A stretch of 64,000 nt of DNA from Anaerococcus lactolyticus ATCC 51172 (GCF_000156575.1 NZ_GG666045.1:88756-152755); one strand, 5' to 3'; shown: positions 1-9,960, numbered from the stretch's first letter. Made by a program: numbers and translations. Notes: generated from the letters alone by a model not told the origin.

Positions 1-1065
1 AAGCTATATGAAAAAATGGATAAAAGTGAAAAAGTGCACTTAAAGACAGAGATAGGACTTATTTTAATTATGTCACTTTCATCAATTTTTAGCTTTATTT
101 CCCTTGCTGTTGTGATATTTGTTGGCGTAAATCTAATTATTAATAAAGAGATAAGCCCTCTCTACCTTGTAGGTTATTTACTAGCGGCCATGAAGATAAA
201 AGACGCTCTTGATGCATCTAAAGAGGGAATGATGGAGATATTTTATTTATCGCCTAAAATTGAAAGATTAAAAGAAATTCAAAATCAAGATTTACAAGAA
301 GGCGATGACTATGAACTAAAAAAATTTGACATTGATTTAAAAGATGTTGAATTTGCCTACAATAAAGACACAAAAGTTTTAAATGGCGTAAGCTTTAAAG
401 CTAAGCAGGGAGAGGTAACTGCTTTGGTAGGAGCAAGTGGCTGTGGCAAAACAACTATATTGAAACTTATATCAAGACTTTATGATTACGACGAGGGACA
501 AATCTTAATCGATGGCAAAGATATAAAAGAAATATCAACAGAATCCCTTTTTGATAAGGTGTCTATTGTTTTCCAAGATGTAGTTCTATTTAATCAAAGC
601 GTTATGGAAAATATTAGGATCGGAAAGCAAGATGCAAGTGACGAAGAAGTTAAAAGAGCAGCAAAACTTGCAAATTGCACAGATTTTATAGAAAAAATGG
701 ATAAGGGTTTCGATACAGTTATTGGTGAAAACGGTGCTGAACTATCAGGTGGAGAAAGACAAAGGTTATCAATAGCCAGAGCCTTCTTAAAAGATGCACC
801 GATATTGATCTTAGACGAGATAGCAGCAAGCCTTGATGTTGACAATGAGAAAAAAATTCAAGAGTCTTTAAATAATTTAATTAAAGATAAAACTGTTGTC
901 ATCATTTCACACAGAATGAAATCCATAGAAAATGCAGACAAGATTGTAGTTCTTGAAAACGGAAAATTAGAAAGTGAAGGCAAGCATGAAGAGCTTTTAC
1001 AAAAATCAAAAGTTTACAAGAATTTAATAGAAAAAACAAAAATGGCAGAAGAATTTATTTATTAG
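1..1065 (+). CDS. ABC half-exporter, permease C-terminus plus ATPase (5' truncated)
   Basis: This is the C-terminal part of an ABC exporter in which a membrane domain and an ATPase are fused. The frame is open from base 1, so the real start lies to the left. Counting from the Met at base 16, two hydrophobic stretches (about 10-40 and 48-60) are the last membrane helices. The nucleotide-binding domain follows, with Walker A GASGCGKT at about 139-146, signature LSGGE near 243, Walker B ILILDE near 263 and the switch His in ISHRM. Such half-transporters usually work as homo- or heterodimers. A partner may sit upstream. The gene lies 10 bases before an ECF importer and is probably in the same operon. 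The substrate cannot be read from the sequence. Confidence 0.9.
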   Translation, partial: KLYEKMDKSEKVHLKTEIGLILIMSLSSIFSFISLAVVIFVGVNLIINKEISPLYLVGYLLAAMKIKDALDASKEGMMEIFYLSPKIERLKEIQNQDLQEGDDYELKKFDIDLKDVEFAYNKDTKVLNGVSFKAKQGEVTALVGASGCGKTTILKLISRLYDYDEGQILIDGKDIKEISTESLFDKVSIVFQDVVLFNQSVMENIRIGKQDASDEEVKRAAKLANCTDFIEKMDKGFDTVIGENGAELSGGERQRLSIARAFLKDAPILILDEIAASLDVDNEKKIQESLNNLIKDKTVVIISHRMKSIENADKIVVLENGKLESEGKHEELLQKSKVYKNLIEKTKMAEEFIY

Positions 1066-1075
1066 GAGGATTAAA

Positions 1076-1657
1076 ATGGATACTAAAAAATTAAAAGTAA
1101 AAGATTTAGTAAGTATCGGTGTTTTTGCCGTAATTTATTTCGTCTTGATGTTTGGTGTTGGCATGATGGGTATGATTCCAATATTGTTTTTAATATACCC
1201 AACAGTTTTAGGCATAATTGAAGGGCCTGTTCTTATGTTATTTATGACTAAAGTTCAAAAACCATGGGCCTTATTTATACTCGGTATGATATCACCTCTT
1301 GTGATGTTTGCTATGGGACATACTTATGTAGTTGCAGTCTTATCACTTATAGTAATGATAATAGCAGAATTAATTAGAAAGATTGGCAATTATAATTCAT
1401 TTAAATACAATATGCTTTCTTATGCAATCTTCAGCACATGGATATGTAGCTCTTTAATGCAAATGCTTTTAGCTAAAGAAAAATATATTGAATTATCTAT
1501 GATGATGGGAAAAGATTATGTTGATGCAATGGAAAAACTAATAACTTATCCTCACATGGCTTTAGTAGCCTTAGGTGCTTTCCTAGGAGGAATTATAGGG
1601 GCATATATAGGCAAGGCACTATTGAAAAAACACTTTGAAAAAGCAGGCATTGTATAA
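1076..1657 (+). CDS. ECF transporter S component, MptD/Trep_Strep family
   Basis: This is a 193-residue integral membrane protein with about five or six hydrophobic helices and a short basic C-terminus. Its length, the N-terminal KLKVKDLVSIGVFAVIYF helix and its position before a T and a double A component fit the MptD (Trep_Strep) family of substrate-binding S components of ECF importers. It would capture the substrate and dock on the ECF module encoded by the next two genes. An AGGAGG-like site precedes the ATG. The substrate is unknown. Related S components near ABC half-exporters have been linked to haem or metal uptake, but nothing in this sequence decides that. Confidence 0.8.
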   Translation: MDTKKLKVKDLVSIGVFAVIYFVLMFGVGMMGMIPILFLIYPTVLGIIEGPVLMLFMTKVQKPWALFILGMISPLVMFAMGHTYVVAVLSLIVMIIAELIRKIGNYNSFKYNMLSYAIFSTWICSSLMQMLLAKEKYIELSMMMGKDYVDAMEKLITYPHMALVALGAFLGGIIGAYIGKALLKKHFEKAGIV

Positions 1658-2346
1658 TGCCTACCTTTTCTGCAAATTATCCCTTTAATCCAAATCCAAT
1701 AAGTAAGTTATTAGTCGTATTTCTTACAGGTTTAACTGTTGTGCATAGCTTAAACATCAGTTTTGAGCTAGAGATTGTTTGTCTTATTGGTATTTTATTT
1801 TATTTGAATGGGTACAAAAAAACATTTTTTAAATGGATAATTTTATGCGCAATATTATATGCTTTACCTAATTTTATGGTGTTATCTAATATAAATCCAA
1901 TAATTAAGATGTTTTTAAGCTTATTTATTATCTTCAGAATGTTTTTATTGCCATTTATGGCAGCTAGCTTTATGATAAAGACCTCTGATGTAGGCGCAAT
2001 AATTTCATCAATGGATAAGCTTAAAATTTCAAAAAATCTTTCCATACCTATTGCGGTTATGTTTAGATTTTTCCCATCTTTCAAAGAAGAGAAGAAAAAC
2101 ATCAAAATGGCTATGAGGGTAAGGGGGATAAATTTTAAAAATCCAATCAAATATCTTGAGTACGTTTCAGTGCCACTATTAATTATTTCTTCAAACATTG
2201 CAGATGATATTGCAAAAGCGGCAGAAACAAAGGCAATAGAAAATCCAATTGCCAAGACTAGATATATTCCTGTAAAGATACAGACTATAGATTTTGTATA
2301 TGTTTTAATTATAACTGGACTTATTGTTGGAGGCTTAATATGGTAG
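1657..2346 (+). CDS. ECF transporter T component (CbiQ-like permease)
   Basis: This is a 229-residue membrane protein with N-terminal helices at about 15-35, 45-80 and 85-105, a cytoplasmic stretch containing the coupling motif region MAMRVRGINF (about residues 151-160), and a last helix at the C-terminus. The A-R-G type motif is characteristic of CbiQ-like T components, which hold the two ATPase domains against the S component. Its ATG overlaps the stop of the S component gene by one base, and its 3' end overlaps the ATPase gene by 7 bases, so translation is probably coupled. Confidence 0.85.
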   Translation: MPTFSANYPFNPNPISKLLVVFLTGLTVVHSLNISFELEIVCLIGILFYLNGYKKTFFKWIILCAILYALPNFMVLSNINPIIKMFLSLFIIFRMFLLPFMAASFMIKTSDVGAIISSMDKLKISKNLSIPIAVMFRFFPSFKEEKKNIKMAMRVRGINFKNPIKYLEYVSVPLLIISSNIADDIAKAAETKAIENPIAKTRYIPVKIQTIDFVYVLIITGLIVGGLIW

Positions 2347-3704
2347 AAATAAAAAATTTAAGCCTTGATTATGGCAAAGACCATATAATAGATGATATAT
2401 CACTATCCATAGCTGAGGGAGAGTGCGTGTTGTTTACAGGAAAAAGTGGAAGTGGTAAGTCATCTTTAATAAACTCAATCAATGGCTTAGCCGTAAGATA
2501 TGATAACGCGAAGACAAAGGGCGAAATATTTATTGATGGTAATAATATAAAAGATTTGGAACTTTATCAAATTTCAATGCTTGTTTCAACTGTTTTTCAA
2601 AATCCTAAGACATATTTCTTTAATGTTAATACGACATTAGAATTATTGTTTTATTTAGAAAATATTGGACTTGCAAGAGAAGAGATGGACAGGCGTTTGA
2701 ATGATATGCTAGAAATATTTCCGATAAAAAATCTTTTGAACAGAAACATATTTAACCTATCTGGCGGTGAAAAACAAATACTTTGTATTGCAGCTTCTTA
2801 TATAGCAGGCACAAAGATTATTGTTATGGATGAGCCATCATCAAATTTGGATATTAAAAGTATAGGCGTTTTGACAAAGATGCTTAAAATACTAAAAGAA
2901 AAAGGCATAAGCATAATTGTAGCTGAGCACAGGATTTATTATTTGATGGATATAGTTGACCACATCTTTTTCATAGATAAGGGTAAGCTTAAAAAAACTT
3001 ATACAAGAAATGAATTTTTAAAATTAGATACAAGAGACTTAAATAACTTAGCCTTAAGGGATAAGAAGCTAACTAAGTTGGAAGTACCTCATTTAAAAGG
3101 AGATGGAGAATATCAGATAAAAGATCTTTCCTACAAATTTACTGAGGATGAATATTTAAGTTTAAAAAATATTTCTTTTAAGCTTGGCAAAATTTATGGC
3201 ATAATAGGCTCTAATGGACGAGGAAAGTCAACGCTCTTGAGATGTTTAATTGGTCTTGAGAAAAAATCAAAAGAAGAAATTTATTTTAAGGGAGAGCAAC
3301 TGTCTAAAAAAGAAAGACTTAAAAACTCTTCACTTGTTATGCAAGACGTAAATCATCAGCTATTTACGGACGAGGTATTTAGCGAACTTAGTTTAGGAGT
3401 AAAAAATTTCAATGAAGAAAAGGCAAAAATCATTTTAAAAGATTTAGGTTTAGAAGAATTTATTGAAAGGCACCCTATGAGTTTATCAGGAGGACAAAAG
3501 CAAAGACTTGCGATAGCATCAGTTATGTGCAAAGATTCTACATTTGTTTATTTCGATGAACCTACAAGTGGTATGGATTATTCAAATATGGAAAAAATAT
3601 CCAAACTTATTAAAAAATACAGAAATAAGGATAAAATAATTTTTATAGTTTCCCATGATATTGAGTTTTTGAATGAAGTAAGCGATGAAATATTTGAAAT
3701 ATAA
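2340..3704 (+). CDS. ECF transporter double ATPase (fused A and A' components)
   Basis: These 454 residues contain two ABC ATPase domains in one chain. The first has Walker A GKSGSGKS near residue 34, signature LSGGE near 140 and Walker B IIVMDEPSS. The second has Walker A GSNGRGKS near 293, signature LSGGQ near 381 and Walker B FVYFDEPTSG. This is the usual architecture of the energising subunit of an ECF importer when A and A' are fused. It is the last gene of the exporter/S/T/A cluster, and a terminator-like hairpin lies about 80 bases downstream. Confidence 0.92.
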   Translation: MVEIKNLSLDYGKDHIIDDISLSIAEGECVLFTGKSGSGKSSLINSINGLAVRYDNAKTKGEIFIDGNNIKDLELYQISMLVSTVFQNPKTYFFNVNTTLELLFYLENIGLAREEMDRRLNDMLEIFPIKNLLNRNIFNLSGGEKQILCIAASYIAGTKIIVMDEPSSNLDIKSIGVLTKMLKILKEKGISIIVAEHRIYYLMDIVDHIFFIDKGKLKKTYTRNEFLKLDTRDLNNLALRDKKLTKLEVPHLKGDGEYQIKDLSYKFTEDEYLSLKNISFKLGKIYGIIGSNGRGKSTLLRCLIGLEKKSKEEIYFKGEQLSKKERLKNSSLVMQDVNHQLFTDEVFSELSLGVKNFNEEKAKIILKDLGLEEFIERHPMSLSGGQKQRLAIASVMCKDSTFVYFDEPTSGMDYSNMEKISKLIKKYRNKDKIIFIVSHDIEFLNEVSDEIFEI

Positions 3705-3783
3705 AGATAGGGCTGGAAAACAAGTTTATGGAAGAGTTAATTACTTTGTAAATTAAAATAAAATTATGATAATTTTCATTTTA

Positions 3784-3822
3784 GAGGACCTATAACATAA
3801 AGCATAAGTCCTCCATTTTTAT
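3784..3822 (+). terminator. Putative terminator of the ECF operon
   Basis: GAGGAC at 3784-3789 can pair with GTCCTC at 3808-3813 around an 18-base loop, followed by a T-rich tail (CATTTTTATTT). The stem is short and the loop long, so this is a moderate call. Confidence 0.5.
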
Positions 3823-3923
3823 TTGATAATTTGTAAAATTAAATGCGACACTGTAATAAAATAGAAAACTAATACTAATTTCGTGTGAAATGTTAAAAAG
3901 GACAAAAATACACGGAGGTTAAT

Positions 3924-4330
3924 ATGAGCTATAAACATATTACCATAAATGAGCGAAATAAGATGGAGCAACTAAGTTAAGAGGGATATTCTTCTAAAAG
4001 AATAGCAAAAATTTTAGGTTTTCATCACTCAATAATATCTAGAGAATTAAAAAGCTGCGATAATGATTATGAAGCTATCTATGCCGAAAAAGATAAGATT
4101 GAAAAATCATCACTTAAAGGCAGAAAGGCAAAAGCAGATATCAATATCATAAAATCCATATCTGAAAACTCCATAATTAATGGTCTCCTGAGAAATAGCA
4201 AACAGTAGATTGGAGAAAAAATTCAATGATAGTGCACTTGACAAACTAATTAAATCTTTACCTTTAGAAGTTTTAAAATCTTTAATATCTGACAGAAGCA
4301 GATGATTTGCTTGTTATAAATATGGTGTTC
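3924..4330 (+). pseudogene. Degenerate IS30-family transposase
   Basis: An intact start with AGGAGGTTAAT (ACGGAGG here) before ATG at 3924 opens a frame reading MSYKHITINERNKMEQL, the typical N-terminus of IS30-family transposases. A TAA at 3978 interrupts it. Reading through gives EGYSSKRIAKILGFHHS and SREL, the helix-turn-helix that binds the element's ends. Near 4174 a base is lost in the region that would encode the WSPEQIA motif, shifting the frame to a stop at 4206. A later piece (about 4250-4320) resembles the catalytic-core segment SLP..LK.L..DR..EFA with another stop. Large parts are missing, so this is a dead remnant. Confidence 0.8.
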
Positions 4331-4674
4331 TTCGAGTAGTGCTCATAGAGAAATTTTTAGGAACAGAATCGGGAATCGCAAGTTTAACTAACCTACAAGC
4401 TGCCATAAATAAACAAGTTTCTTTAGGATATAGCTTCATACTATAACAACCCCATCTTGTGGATCAAAGGGTTTTTCGGAGGAGACAAGATTCGAGCGAT
4501 GATGGTCTTTGAACGGATTGTTTAAATAAGAGTTTATTTCTATCCTTTAGTTTTTGCTTTTTATATCATATCTTTTAAAGTGATATCGAGCTTTTTAATA
4601 AAATCAGTATGAAGCCCTGGGTCCTCTTTGTTATAATTACAATTTGGGGGGGCTTAATTTTCCTATGTATAATT
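4331..4674. other. Non-coding or decayed stretch before the urease operon
   Basis: No credible gene is seen. A short open frame (ending at the TAA at 4444-4446) continues from the IS30 remnant and encodes about 40 residues that I do not recognise. From about 4450 to 4674 I see no gene, tRNA or riboswitch I can support. This region presumably holds decayed IS flank and the upstream region of the urease operon. Confidence 0.4.
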
Positions 4675-4709
4675 AACCGTATATGGATATATTCTATATG
4701 CGGTTTTTA
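4675..4709 (+). terminator. Hairpin with T-run upstream of ureE
   Basis: ACCGTATAT (from 4676) pairs, with one G-T pair, with ATATGCGGT (ending near 4704), and TTTTT follows directly. It lies 130 bases before ureE. It could end transcription from upstream, or act as an attenuator for the urease operon if the promoter lies before it. Confidence 0.55.
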
Positions 4710-4839
4710 TCTGGGAAATTTAGCTAAGCTTGTCTTCAAAAAGTACAATAAAGAAAATTACACTTTATAAAATGTAAAATCATTGCTTTTTTTTGTTTTA
4801 GGGGGTACTATTAAGTTTGTAAAAAAAGGGGTGAATAAA

Positions 4840-5400
4840 GTGATAATAGAAAAAATTATTGGAAATGTTTTTGATATAAATGAAGAAAATTTAAAAATAA
4901 ACTGGCTTAATATGCCTTACGACCATGCTCATAAGAAAATTCAAAGATTTGAATATGCGGGTCTGGACTTGGGTCTAAAGCTTTCTGAAGAGGATAGACA
5001 AAGAGGTCTAAAGCATGGGGATATAATTTATAGAGAAAATAATATAATTTATGCTATCAATATCGAAGAGCTTGAATGCTTAAAGCTTTCTATGGATGAG
5101 GCTAAGAGCTTTGTCAACTTGGCATATATTATTGGTAATCGCCATGCAAAATTGTACTGGTCAGAAGATGGCGAATCTTTAATTACACCATATGAGAAGA
5201 CTCTCGAAGAAATGCTAAAGACTGTAGAAGGGATAAAGATGGATAAGGTCATGGCTAAATTATTGCCAAAAAACAACTTGATGGCGATTCTACCTCAAGG
5301 TCAAGTAGTAGATCATCATAGTCACGACCATGACCACGATCACGACCACAATCATGATCACCATCACGACCACAATCATCACCACCATCACCATGAATAG
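4840..5400 (+). CDS. ureE: Urease accessory protein UreE (nickel chaperone)
   Basis: UreE carries nickel to the urease assembly complex. The 186-residue protein starts with VIIEKIIGNVFDI and ends in a histidine-rich tail in which 18 of the last 29 residues are His, interleaved with Asp and Asn, a typical nickel-binding tail. I chose the GTG at 4840 because AAAAAAAGGGG ends 8 bases before it. An upstream in-frame ATG at 4783 would add 19 residues without homology. It is the first gene of the urease operon and overlaps ureF by 8 bases. Confidence 0.9.
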   Translation: MIIEKIIGNVFDINEENLKINWLNMPYDHAHKKIQRFEYAGLDLGLKLSEEDRQRGLKHGDIIYRENNIIYAINIEELECLKLSMDEAKSFVNLAYIIGNRHAKLYWSEDGESLITPYEKTLEEMLKTVEGIKMDKVMAKLLPKNNLMAILPQGQVVDHHSHDHDHDHDHNHDHHHDHNHHHHHHE

Positions 5401-6097
5401 AACAAAATATGAAGAAGAGCTCATCCTCCTACAATTAAATGATAGTCAATTTCCTATAGGTTCTTATTCTCATTCTTATGGACTTGAAAATTATATCCTA
5501 AAGAATTTGATTAGAGATTCGAAAGATACAAAAAAATATTTAATAAACTATTTAAAAACTAGCTTCTATTATAATGACCTTTTAGCTGTGTATCTAGCTT
5601 ACAATTATTTTATAGAAGGAAAAAAAGATGAGCTTTTAGATCTAAATATAAGATTACAGGCTCAAAAAAGCCAAAAAGAATTAAGGGAAGCTTCAGAGAA
5701 GTTAGGCTCCAGACTTATATCGACAGTTCATAAGATGGACATAGCTATGCCACCAAAATATTACGACTACCTAGATTATCATAAGAAAAATGACATTATC
5801 ATCCATCACTCAGTCGCCTATGCTCTAATTACAGCAAGTCTTGATATTGATTTGACCGCATCTCTTTTGAGTTTTGCCTTTAATATGGCACAGAATCTAG
5901 TGATTACAGCGGTTAAGACCGTACCTATTAGCCAGTTTGATGGGCAGAAAATCTTATATGAAATCTATGACTTGATAATTGATTTAGTTACAAAGATAGA
6001 TAAATTGGATGAGGAGTATTATTTTACTTCCTATCCAGGTGTAGAAGTTGCTTCAATGCAACATGAAGTATTATATTCAAGACTTTATATGTCTTAG
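5393..6097 (+). CDS. ureF: Urease accessory protein UreF
   Basis: UreF forms the activation complex with UreD and UreG and is thought to gate nickel delivery and GTP hydrolysis. The 234-residue protein has the family's [16 protein letters not shown] segment near the N-terminus and a mainly helical body. I chose the ATG at 5393, which overlaps the end of ureE. The frame is open further up, into the His-tail coding repeats of ureE, but that part translates to a low-complexity Thr/Ile run. No Shine-Dalgarno sequence is visible in front of the chosen ATG, so translation is probably coupled to ureE. Confidence 0.9.
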   Translation: MNRTKYEEELILLQLNDSQFPIGSYSHSYGLENYILKNLIRDSKDTKKYLINYLKTSFYYNDLLAVYLAYNYFIEGKKDELLDLNIRLQAQKSQKELREASEKLGSRLISTVHKMDIAMPPKYYDYLDYHKKNDIIIHHSVAYALITASLDIDLTASLLSFAFNMAQNLVITAVKTVPISQFDGQKILYEIYDLIIDLVTKIDKLDEEYYFTSYPGVEVASMQHEVLYSRLYMS

Positions 6098-6105
6098 GGA
6101 GGCTT

Positions 6106-6717
6106 ATGGATTACGTAAAAATCGGTGTCGCAGGCCCTGTTGGTTGCGGTAAGACACATTTAATAGAAAAACTAGTAGAAGAATTCAAAAAAGATTACAA
6201 GGTAGCAGTAGTCACTAATGATATATATACAGAAGAAGATGCAAACTACCTAAAAGATCAGGGAATTCTTGAAAGAGATAGGATAAGAGGAGTAGAAACT
6301 GGAGGATGTCCTCATACAGCTATAAGAGATGATGTTTCTATGAACCTTGAAGCTTGTGAGGATTTAGTCAGAAATTTTAAGGATATAGAAATGATCTTTA
6401 TCGAAAGTGGTGGAGACAATCTATCAGCAACTTTTAGTCCTGACCTTGCAGATGCCACCATCTTTGTAATAGATGTAGCTGCAGGTGGGGATATACCAAG
6501 AAAAGGAGGCCCAGGAATTTTAAGATCAGACCTTCTTATCGTAAACAAAAAAGATTTAGCTCCTTATGTTGGCGTTGACCTTGAGGCTATGAGAAAGGAT
6601 ACCCTAGCCCAAAGAGGGGATCGTCCATTTATCTTTACTAATATCAAAAATGGCGATGGACTTAATGAGGTCTATGACTGGATAAGAAAGCATGTCTTGT
6701 TAGAAGATTTAAAATAA
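6106..6717 (+). CDS. ureG: Urease accessory GTPase UreG
   Basis: UreG is the SIMIBI-class GTPase that powers nickel insertion into urease. The 203-residue protein has P-loop GPVGCGKT at 10-17, the nickel-binding Cys-Pro-His motif within GGCPH at 66-70, a switch segment with ESGGDNL, and the guanine-specificity motif NKKD. All are intact and the length is normal. The ATG follows GGGAGG after an 8-base gap from ureF, and the stop overlaps the start of ureD by one base. Confidence 0.97.
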   Translation: MDYVKIGVAGPVGCGKTHLIEKLVEEFKKDYKVAVVTNDIYTEEDANYLKDQGILERDRIRGVETGGCPHTAIRDDVSMNLEACEDLVRNFKDIEMIFIESGGDNLSATFSPDLADATIFVIDVAAGGDIPRKGGPGILRSDLLIVNKKDLAPYVGVDLEAMRKDTLAQRGDRPFIFTNIKNGDGLNEVYDWIRKHVLLEDLK

Positions 6718-7532
6718 TGAAAAAAACATACGCAAGAGCCAGCAGATTATATTTAGAGTTTGAAAATAAGGATGATACAACTATCCTAAAAGATATCTAT
6801 AATTCGCCACCATTTCTACTTATGCATACATTTAAATATGGCGACTTTACCAAGGCTATGATTATGAGCTCAAGCCCAGGTATCCTGGAAGGCGATATGC
6901 AAGAAGAAAAGTTCTATGCAAAAAAGAATAGCAAGGTCTTGCTTTCTTCTCAATCATATGAAAAAGTTTATAAGATGAATGAGAATTCTTTCGCAAGTCG
7001 TAAGGTTGAAATTCGTGGGGAAGAAAAATCTGACTTTATTTTTAAACTTTTACCAATGATTCTCTACAAGGATGCAGATTTTAGGGAGGATATCAAGGTC
7101 GATTTAGAAAAAGATGCCAGGCTTATTTTTTCTAACTGCTTTGTAGCTGGTAGAATTGGCAGGGGAGAAAGCTTTGAATTTAAAAGCTACAAGACTAATC
7201 TAGATATAAACCTTGATGGCAAACTTATCTATACCGAAAAAAACCTCATAAGGCCAAGAGAACAAAATATAAATGAACTGGGTTTGATGGAAGGCTATGA
7301 CCACTTTTTGTCAATGGTTGCTATAAATTTTTCCGATGAAAATAATATAGGCGAGATTCGCAATATAATTGATAAGCATAGTTTAAAGAGAGGACTAAAA
7401 GGTGGGGCAAGTTACAGCTTTAGAAATGATATTCAAATTAGGATTTTGGGCAAGATGGGCCAGGATTTAATAGAATGTGAAAAAGAAATAATAGATTATT
7501 TGATTGAAAAAGGGGGAAGGATATGCATTTAG
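6717..7532 (+). CDS. ureD: Urease accessory protein UreD (UreH)
   Basis: UreD is the scaffold that docks UreF and UreG on the apo-urease. The 271-residue protein shows the family layout of a beta-rich N-terminal half with SSPGILEGD and [12 protein letters not shown], and a central [16 protein letters not shown] segment with the invariant GR.GRGE. UreD proteins diverge strongly, but position and these motifs make the call firm. It overlaps ureG by 1 base and ureA by 10 bases. Confidence 0.93.
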   Translation: MKKTYARASRLYLEFENKDDTTILKDIYNSPPFLLMHTFKYGDFTKAMIMSSSPGILEGDMQEEKFYAKKNSKVLLSSQSYEKVYKMNENSFASRKVEIRGEEKSDFIFKLLPMILYKDADFREDIKVDLEKDARLIFSNCFVAGRIGRGESFEFKSYKTNLDINLDGKLIYTEKNLIRPREQNINELGLMEGYDHFLSMVAINFSDENNIGEIRNIIDKHSLKRGLKGGASYSFRNDIQIRILGKMGQDLIECEKEIIDYLIEKGGRICI

Positions 7533-7825
7533 TACCAAAAGATATTGAACGCTTGATGATATTTACAGCTGGAGAAGTAGCCAGAAAGCGTAAAGAACGT
7601 GGACTTAAATTAAACTATCCTGAAGCAGTCGCTCTAATCAGTGCCGAGCTTTATGAAATGGCTCGTGATGGCAAGACTGTTTCAGATTTGATGCAAGAAG
7701 GCAGGAAGATTCTAACAAGGGATGATGTCATGGAAGGTGTCCCTGAAATGATTAAGGATGTACAAATAGAAGCCACATTTCCTGATGGAACCAAGCTTGT
7801 AACAGTTCATCAACCAATAGTGTAG
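7523..7825 (+). CDS. ureA: Urease gamma subunit UreA
   Basis: This is the 100-residue small structural subunit of urease. It begins [20 protein letters not shown] and contains [14 protein letters not shown] and the conserved end (VTVHQPIV). A strong site (AGGGGGAAGG) lies just before the ATG, inside the end of ureD. Structural subunit genes start here, after the four accessory genes. Gamma and beta are separate chains, as in most bacteria other than Helicobacter. Confidence 0.97.
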   Translation: MHLVPKDIERLMIFTAGEVARKRKERGLKLNYPEAVALISAELYEMARDGKTVSDLMQEGRKILTRDDVMEGVPEMIKDVQIEATFPDGTKLVTVHQPIV

Positions 7826-7834
7826 GAGGCAAAA

Positions 7835-8218
7835 ATGATTCCAGGTGAAATTTTTTATAAAGATGATGATTTAATTTTAAATGAAGATTTCGAAGCTATT
7901 GAAATAAATGTAACAAATACTGGAGATAGGGCCGTACAAATCGGTTCACATTTTCATTTTTTTGAAGTGAATAGATATTTGAAATTCGATCGTAGCATGG
8001 CCTTCGGCAAAAAGCTAGACATCCCTGCAGGAAATGCTATTAGATTTGAACCAGGTCAAACCCATAGGGTTAGATTAATTGATATTGGCGGAAATGGAAG
8101 GGTCATCGGCTTCAACGGACTCACTAATGGTGTAGCCCATGATATAAAAAAAGATGAAGCCATGAAAAACCTAATTCAAAAAGGCTACGCTAATATTAAT
8201 AGTGATGGGGAGGAATAG
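7835..8218 (+). CDS. ureB: Urease beta subunit UreB
   Basis: This is the 127-residue structural subunit beginning MIPGEIFYKDDDLILNED, with the family's TGDRAVQIGSHFHFFEVN, RFEPGQTHRVRLIDIGG and GFNGLTNG segments. It has a slightly extended charged C-terminus. It follows ureA by 9 bases with GGAGG before the ATG, and is directly adjacent to ureC. Confidence 0.97.
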   Translation: MIPGEIFYKDDDLILNEDFEAIEINVTNTGDRAVQIGSHFHFFEVNRYLKFDRSMAFGKKLDIPAGNAIRFEPGQTHRVRLIDIGGNGRVIGFNGLTNGVAHDIKKDEAMKNLIQKGYANINSDGEE

Positions 8219-9940
8219 ATGTCATTTAAAATCTCAAGAGAAAAATACGGGTCTATGTATGGGCCAACTACAGGCGATAAAGTTAGACTAGCAGATACAA
8301 ATATTATAATAGAAATAGAAAAAGATTATGCAATTTATGGAGATGAATCAATCTTTGGTGGCGGTAAGACTGTAAGAGATGGTATGAACCAATCATCAAC
8401 TGCAAGCTATGCCTCAGGCACTTGCGATACAGTAATTACAAATGCGATTATCCTAGACTATACTGGTATTTACAAAGCAGATATAGGAATTAGGGATGGT
8501 ATTATTACAGGAATAGGCAAGTCAGGTAATCCTGATATGAACGATAATGTCAACCCTGGTCTTGTAATAGGGGCAAGCACTGAAATAATCTCAGGTGAAA
8601 ATAAAATCGTAACCGCTGGAGCAATTGACACCCACGTTCATTTTATATCAGCCGATCAAGCAAATACAGCCCTAGCAGGAGGAACTACTACCCTAATCGG
8701 AGGCGGAACAGGCCCTGCTGATGGAACAAATGCTACAACCTGTACTCCAGGCCCTAACCACTTAGAAGCTATGCTAAAATCAGTCGAAGGATATCCAGTA
8801 AATGTTGGACTATTAGGTAAGGGTAACTGCTCAAGCAAAGAGCCACTTTATGAACAAATAAAAGCAGGAGCTTGTGGACTAAAGATTCATGAAGACTGGG
8901 GAGCAACAAGAGCCGTTATAAATGCCAGCCTTGAAGTTGCTGATGAGTACGATATTGCAGTTGCTATCCATACCGACACCCTTAACGAAGGTGGTACAAT
9001 CGAAGATACCCTAGATGCTATTGGAGGTAGAGCTATACATTTCTTCCATACTGAGGGAGCAGGAGGAGGACATGCACCAGATCAAATAGTTGCAGCAGGA
9101 TTTAATAATGTTTTTCCAGCATCAACAAATCCAACCATGCCTTTTACAATAAATACATCAGATGAGCACTTGGATATGGTTATGGTTTGCCACAATCTTG
9201 ACAAAACCATAGAAGAAGATGTAGCCTTTGCTGACTCAAGGATTAGACCAGAAACAATAGCTGCAGAAGATGTCCTCCAAGACATGGGAGTATTCTCAAT
9301 AATGTCTTCAGACTCTCAAGCCATGGGCAGAATTGGTGAAGTTGTTATGAGAACTTGGCAAACAGCCTCAAAGATGAAAGACCAACGTGGAGCTCTTAAA
9401 GAAGATGAAGGAAATAATAACGATAACTTTAGGGCCAAAAGATATGTAGCCAAATACACTATAAATCCAGCCATAGCCCACGGAGTATCTGAATATATTG
9501 GTTCAATCGAAGTTGGTAAACGTGCAGACCTAGTCCTTTGGGAGCCAAAATTCTTTGGAGTTCGCCCAAAACAAATCCTAAAAAATGGTCTAATAATAAT
9601 GGCACCGTCAGGAGATCCAAACGCATCCATACCAACACCACAACCTGTAATATACAGAAGAATGTATGCGGCCATTGGTGGAGGAATCGGTAATTCTTGT
9701 TTTACCTTCGTCTCAAAAGCCTCCTATGAATCAGGCATAAAAGAAAAACTAGACCTAAAAAGAATGGTACTACCTGTTCATAATTGTAGAAACATCGGCA
9801 AAAAAGATATGAAACTAAATTCCGAAACTCCAAACATCAAGGTAGACCCAGAAACTTACGAAGTAACAATTGAAGGAAAGAAAATCACATGTGATCCAGT
9901 AGACAAGGTCGCCCTAGGTCAATTATATAACCTATTTTAA
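8219..9940 (+). CDS. ureC: Urease alpha (catalytic) subunit UreC
   Basis: The 573-residue amidohydrolase subunit holds the dinickel site that splits urea into ammonia and carbamate. All active-site residues can be placed: His139 and His141, the Lys222 that is carbamylated (GLKIHEDWG), His251, His277, and Asp365 (SSDSQAMG). The mobile flap has Cys324-His325. Numbering is offset by 5 from the Klebsiella enzyme. The flap, the nickel ligands and the length are normal, so the enzyme should be active. It is the last gene of the operon, followed by a strong terminator. Confidence 0.98.
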   Translation: MSFKISREKYGSMYGPTTGDKVRLADTNIIIEIEKDYAIYGDESIFGGGKTVRDGMNQSSTASYASGTCDTVITNAIILDYTGIYKADIGIRDGIITGIGKSGNPDMNDNVNPGLVIGASTEIISGENKIVTAGAIDTHVHFISADQANTALAGGTTTLIGGGTGPADGTNATTCTPGPNHLEAMLKSVEGYPVNVGLLGKGNCSSKEPLYEQIKAGACGLKIHEDWGATRAVINASLEVADEYDIAVAIHTDTLNEGGTIEDTLDAIGGRAIHFFHTEGAGGGHAPDQIVAAGFNNVFPASTNPTMPFTINTSDEHLDMVMVCHNLDKTIEEDVAFADSRIRPETIAAEDVLQDMGVFSIMSSDSQAMGRIGEVVMRTWQTASKMKDQRGALKEDEGNNNDNFRAKRYVAKYTINPAIAHGVSEYIGSIEVGKRADLVLWEPKFFGVRPKQILKNGLIIMAPSGDPNASIPTPQPVIYRRMYAAIGGGIGNSCFTFVSKASYESGIKEKLDLKRMVLPVHNCRNIGKKDMKLNSETPNIKVDPETYEVTIEGKKITCDPVDKVALGQLYNLF

Positions 9941-9960
9941 AATAAATATTAGAGCTTAAC

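Noticed and set aside
1800..2255. Minus-strand open frame of 151 codons inside the ECF T component gene
   Set aside because: Antisense of a hydrophobic gene; no supporting start signal or homology.
4450..4780. A nickel riboswitch before the urease genes
   Set aside because: No NiCo-type conserved helices or other known aptamer pattern was found; only one terminator-like hairpin is supported.
5330..5392. Longer ureF start within the ureE tail
   Set aside because: The extra residues are a Thr/Ile low-complexity run from the His-tail repeats in another frame, not UreF sequence.
9316..9675. Minus-strand open frame of 119 codons inside ureC
   Set aside because: Shadow of a strongly conserved gene; no ribosome site and no recognisable protein.
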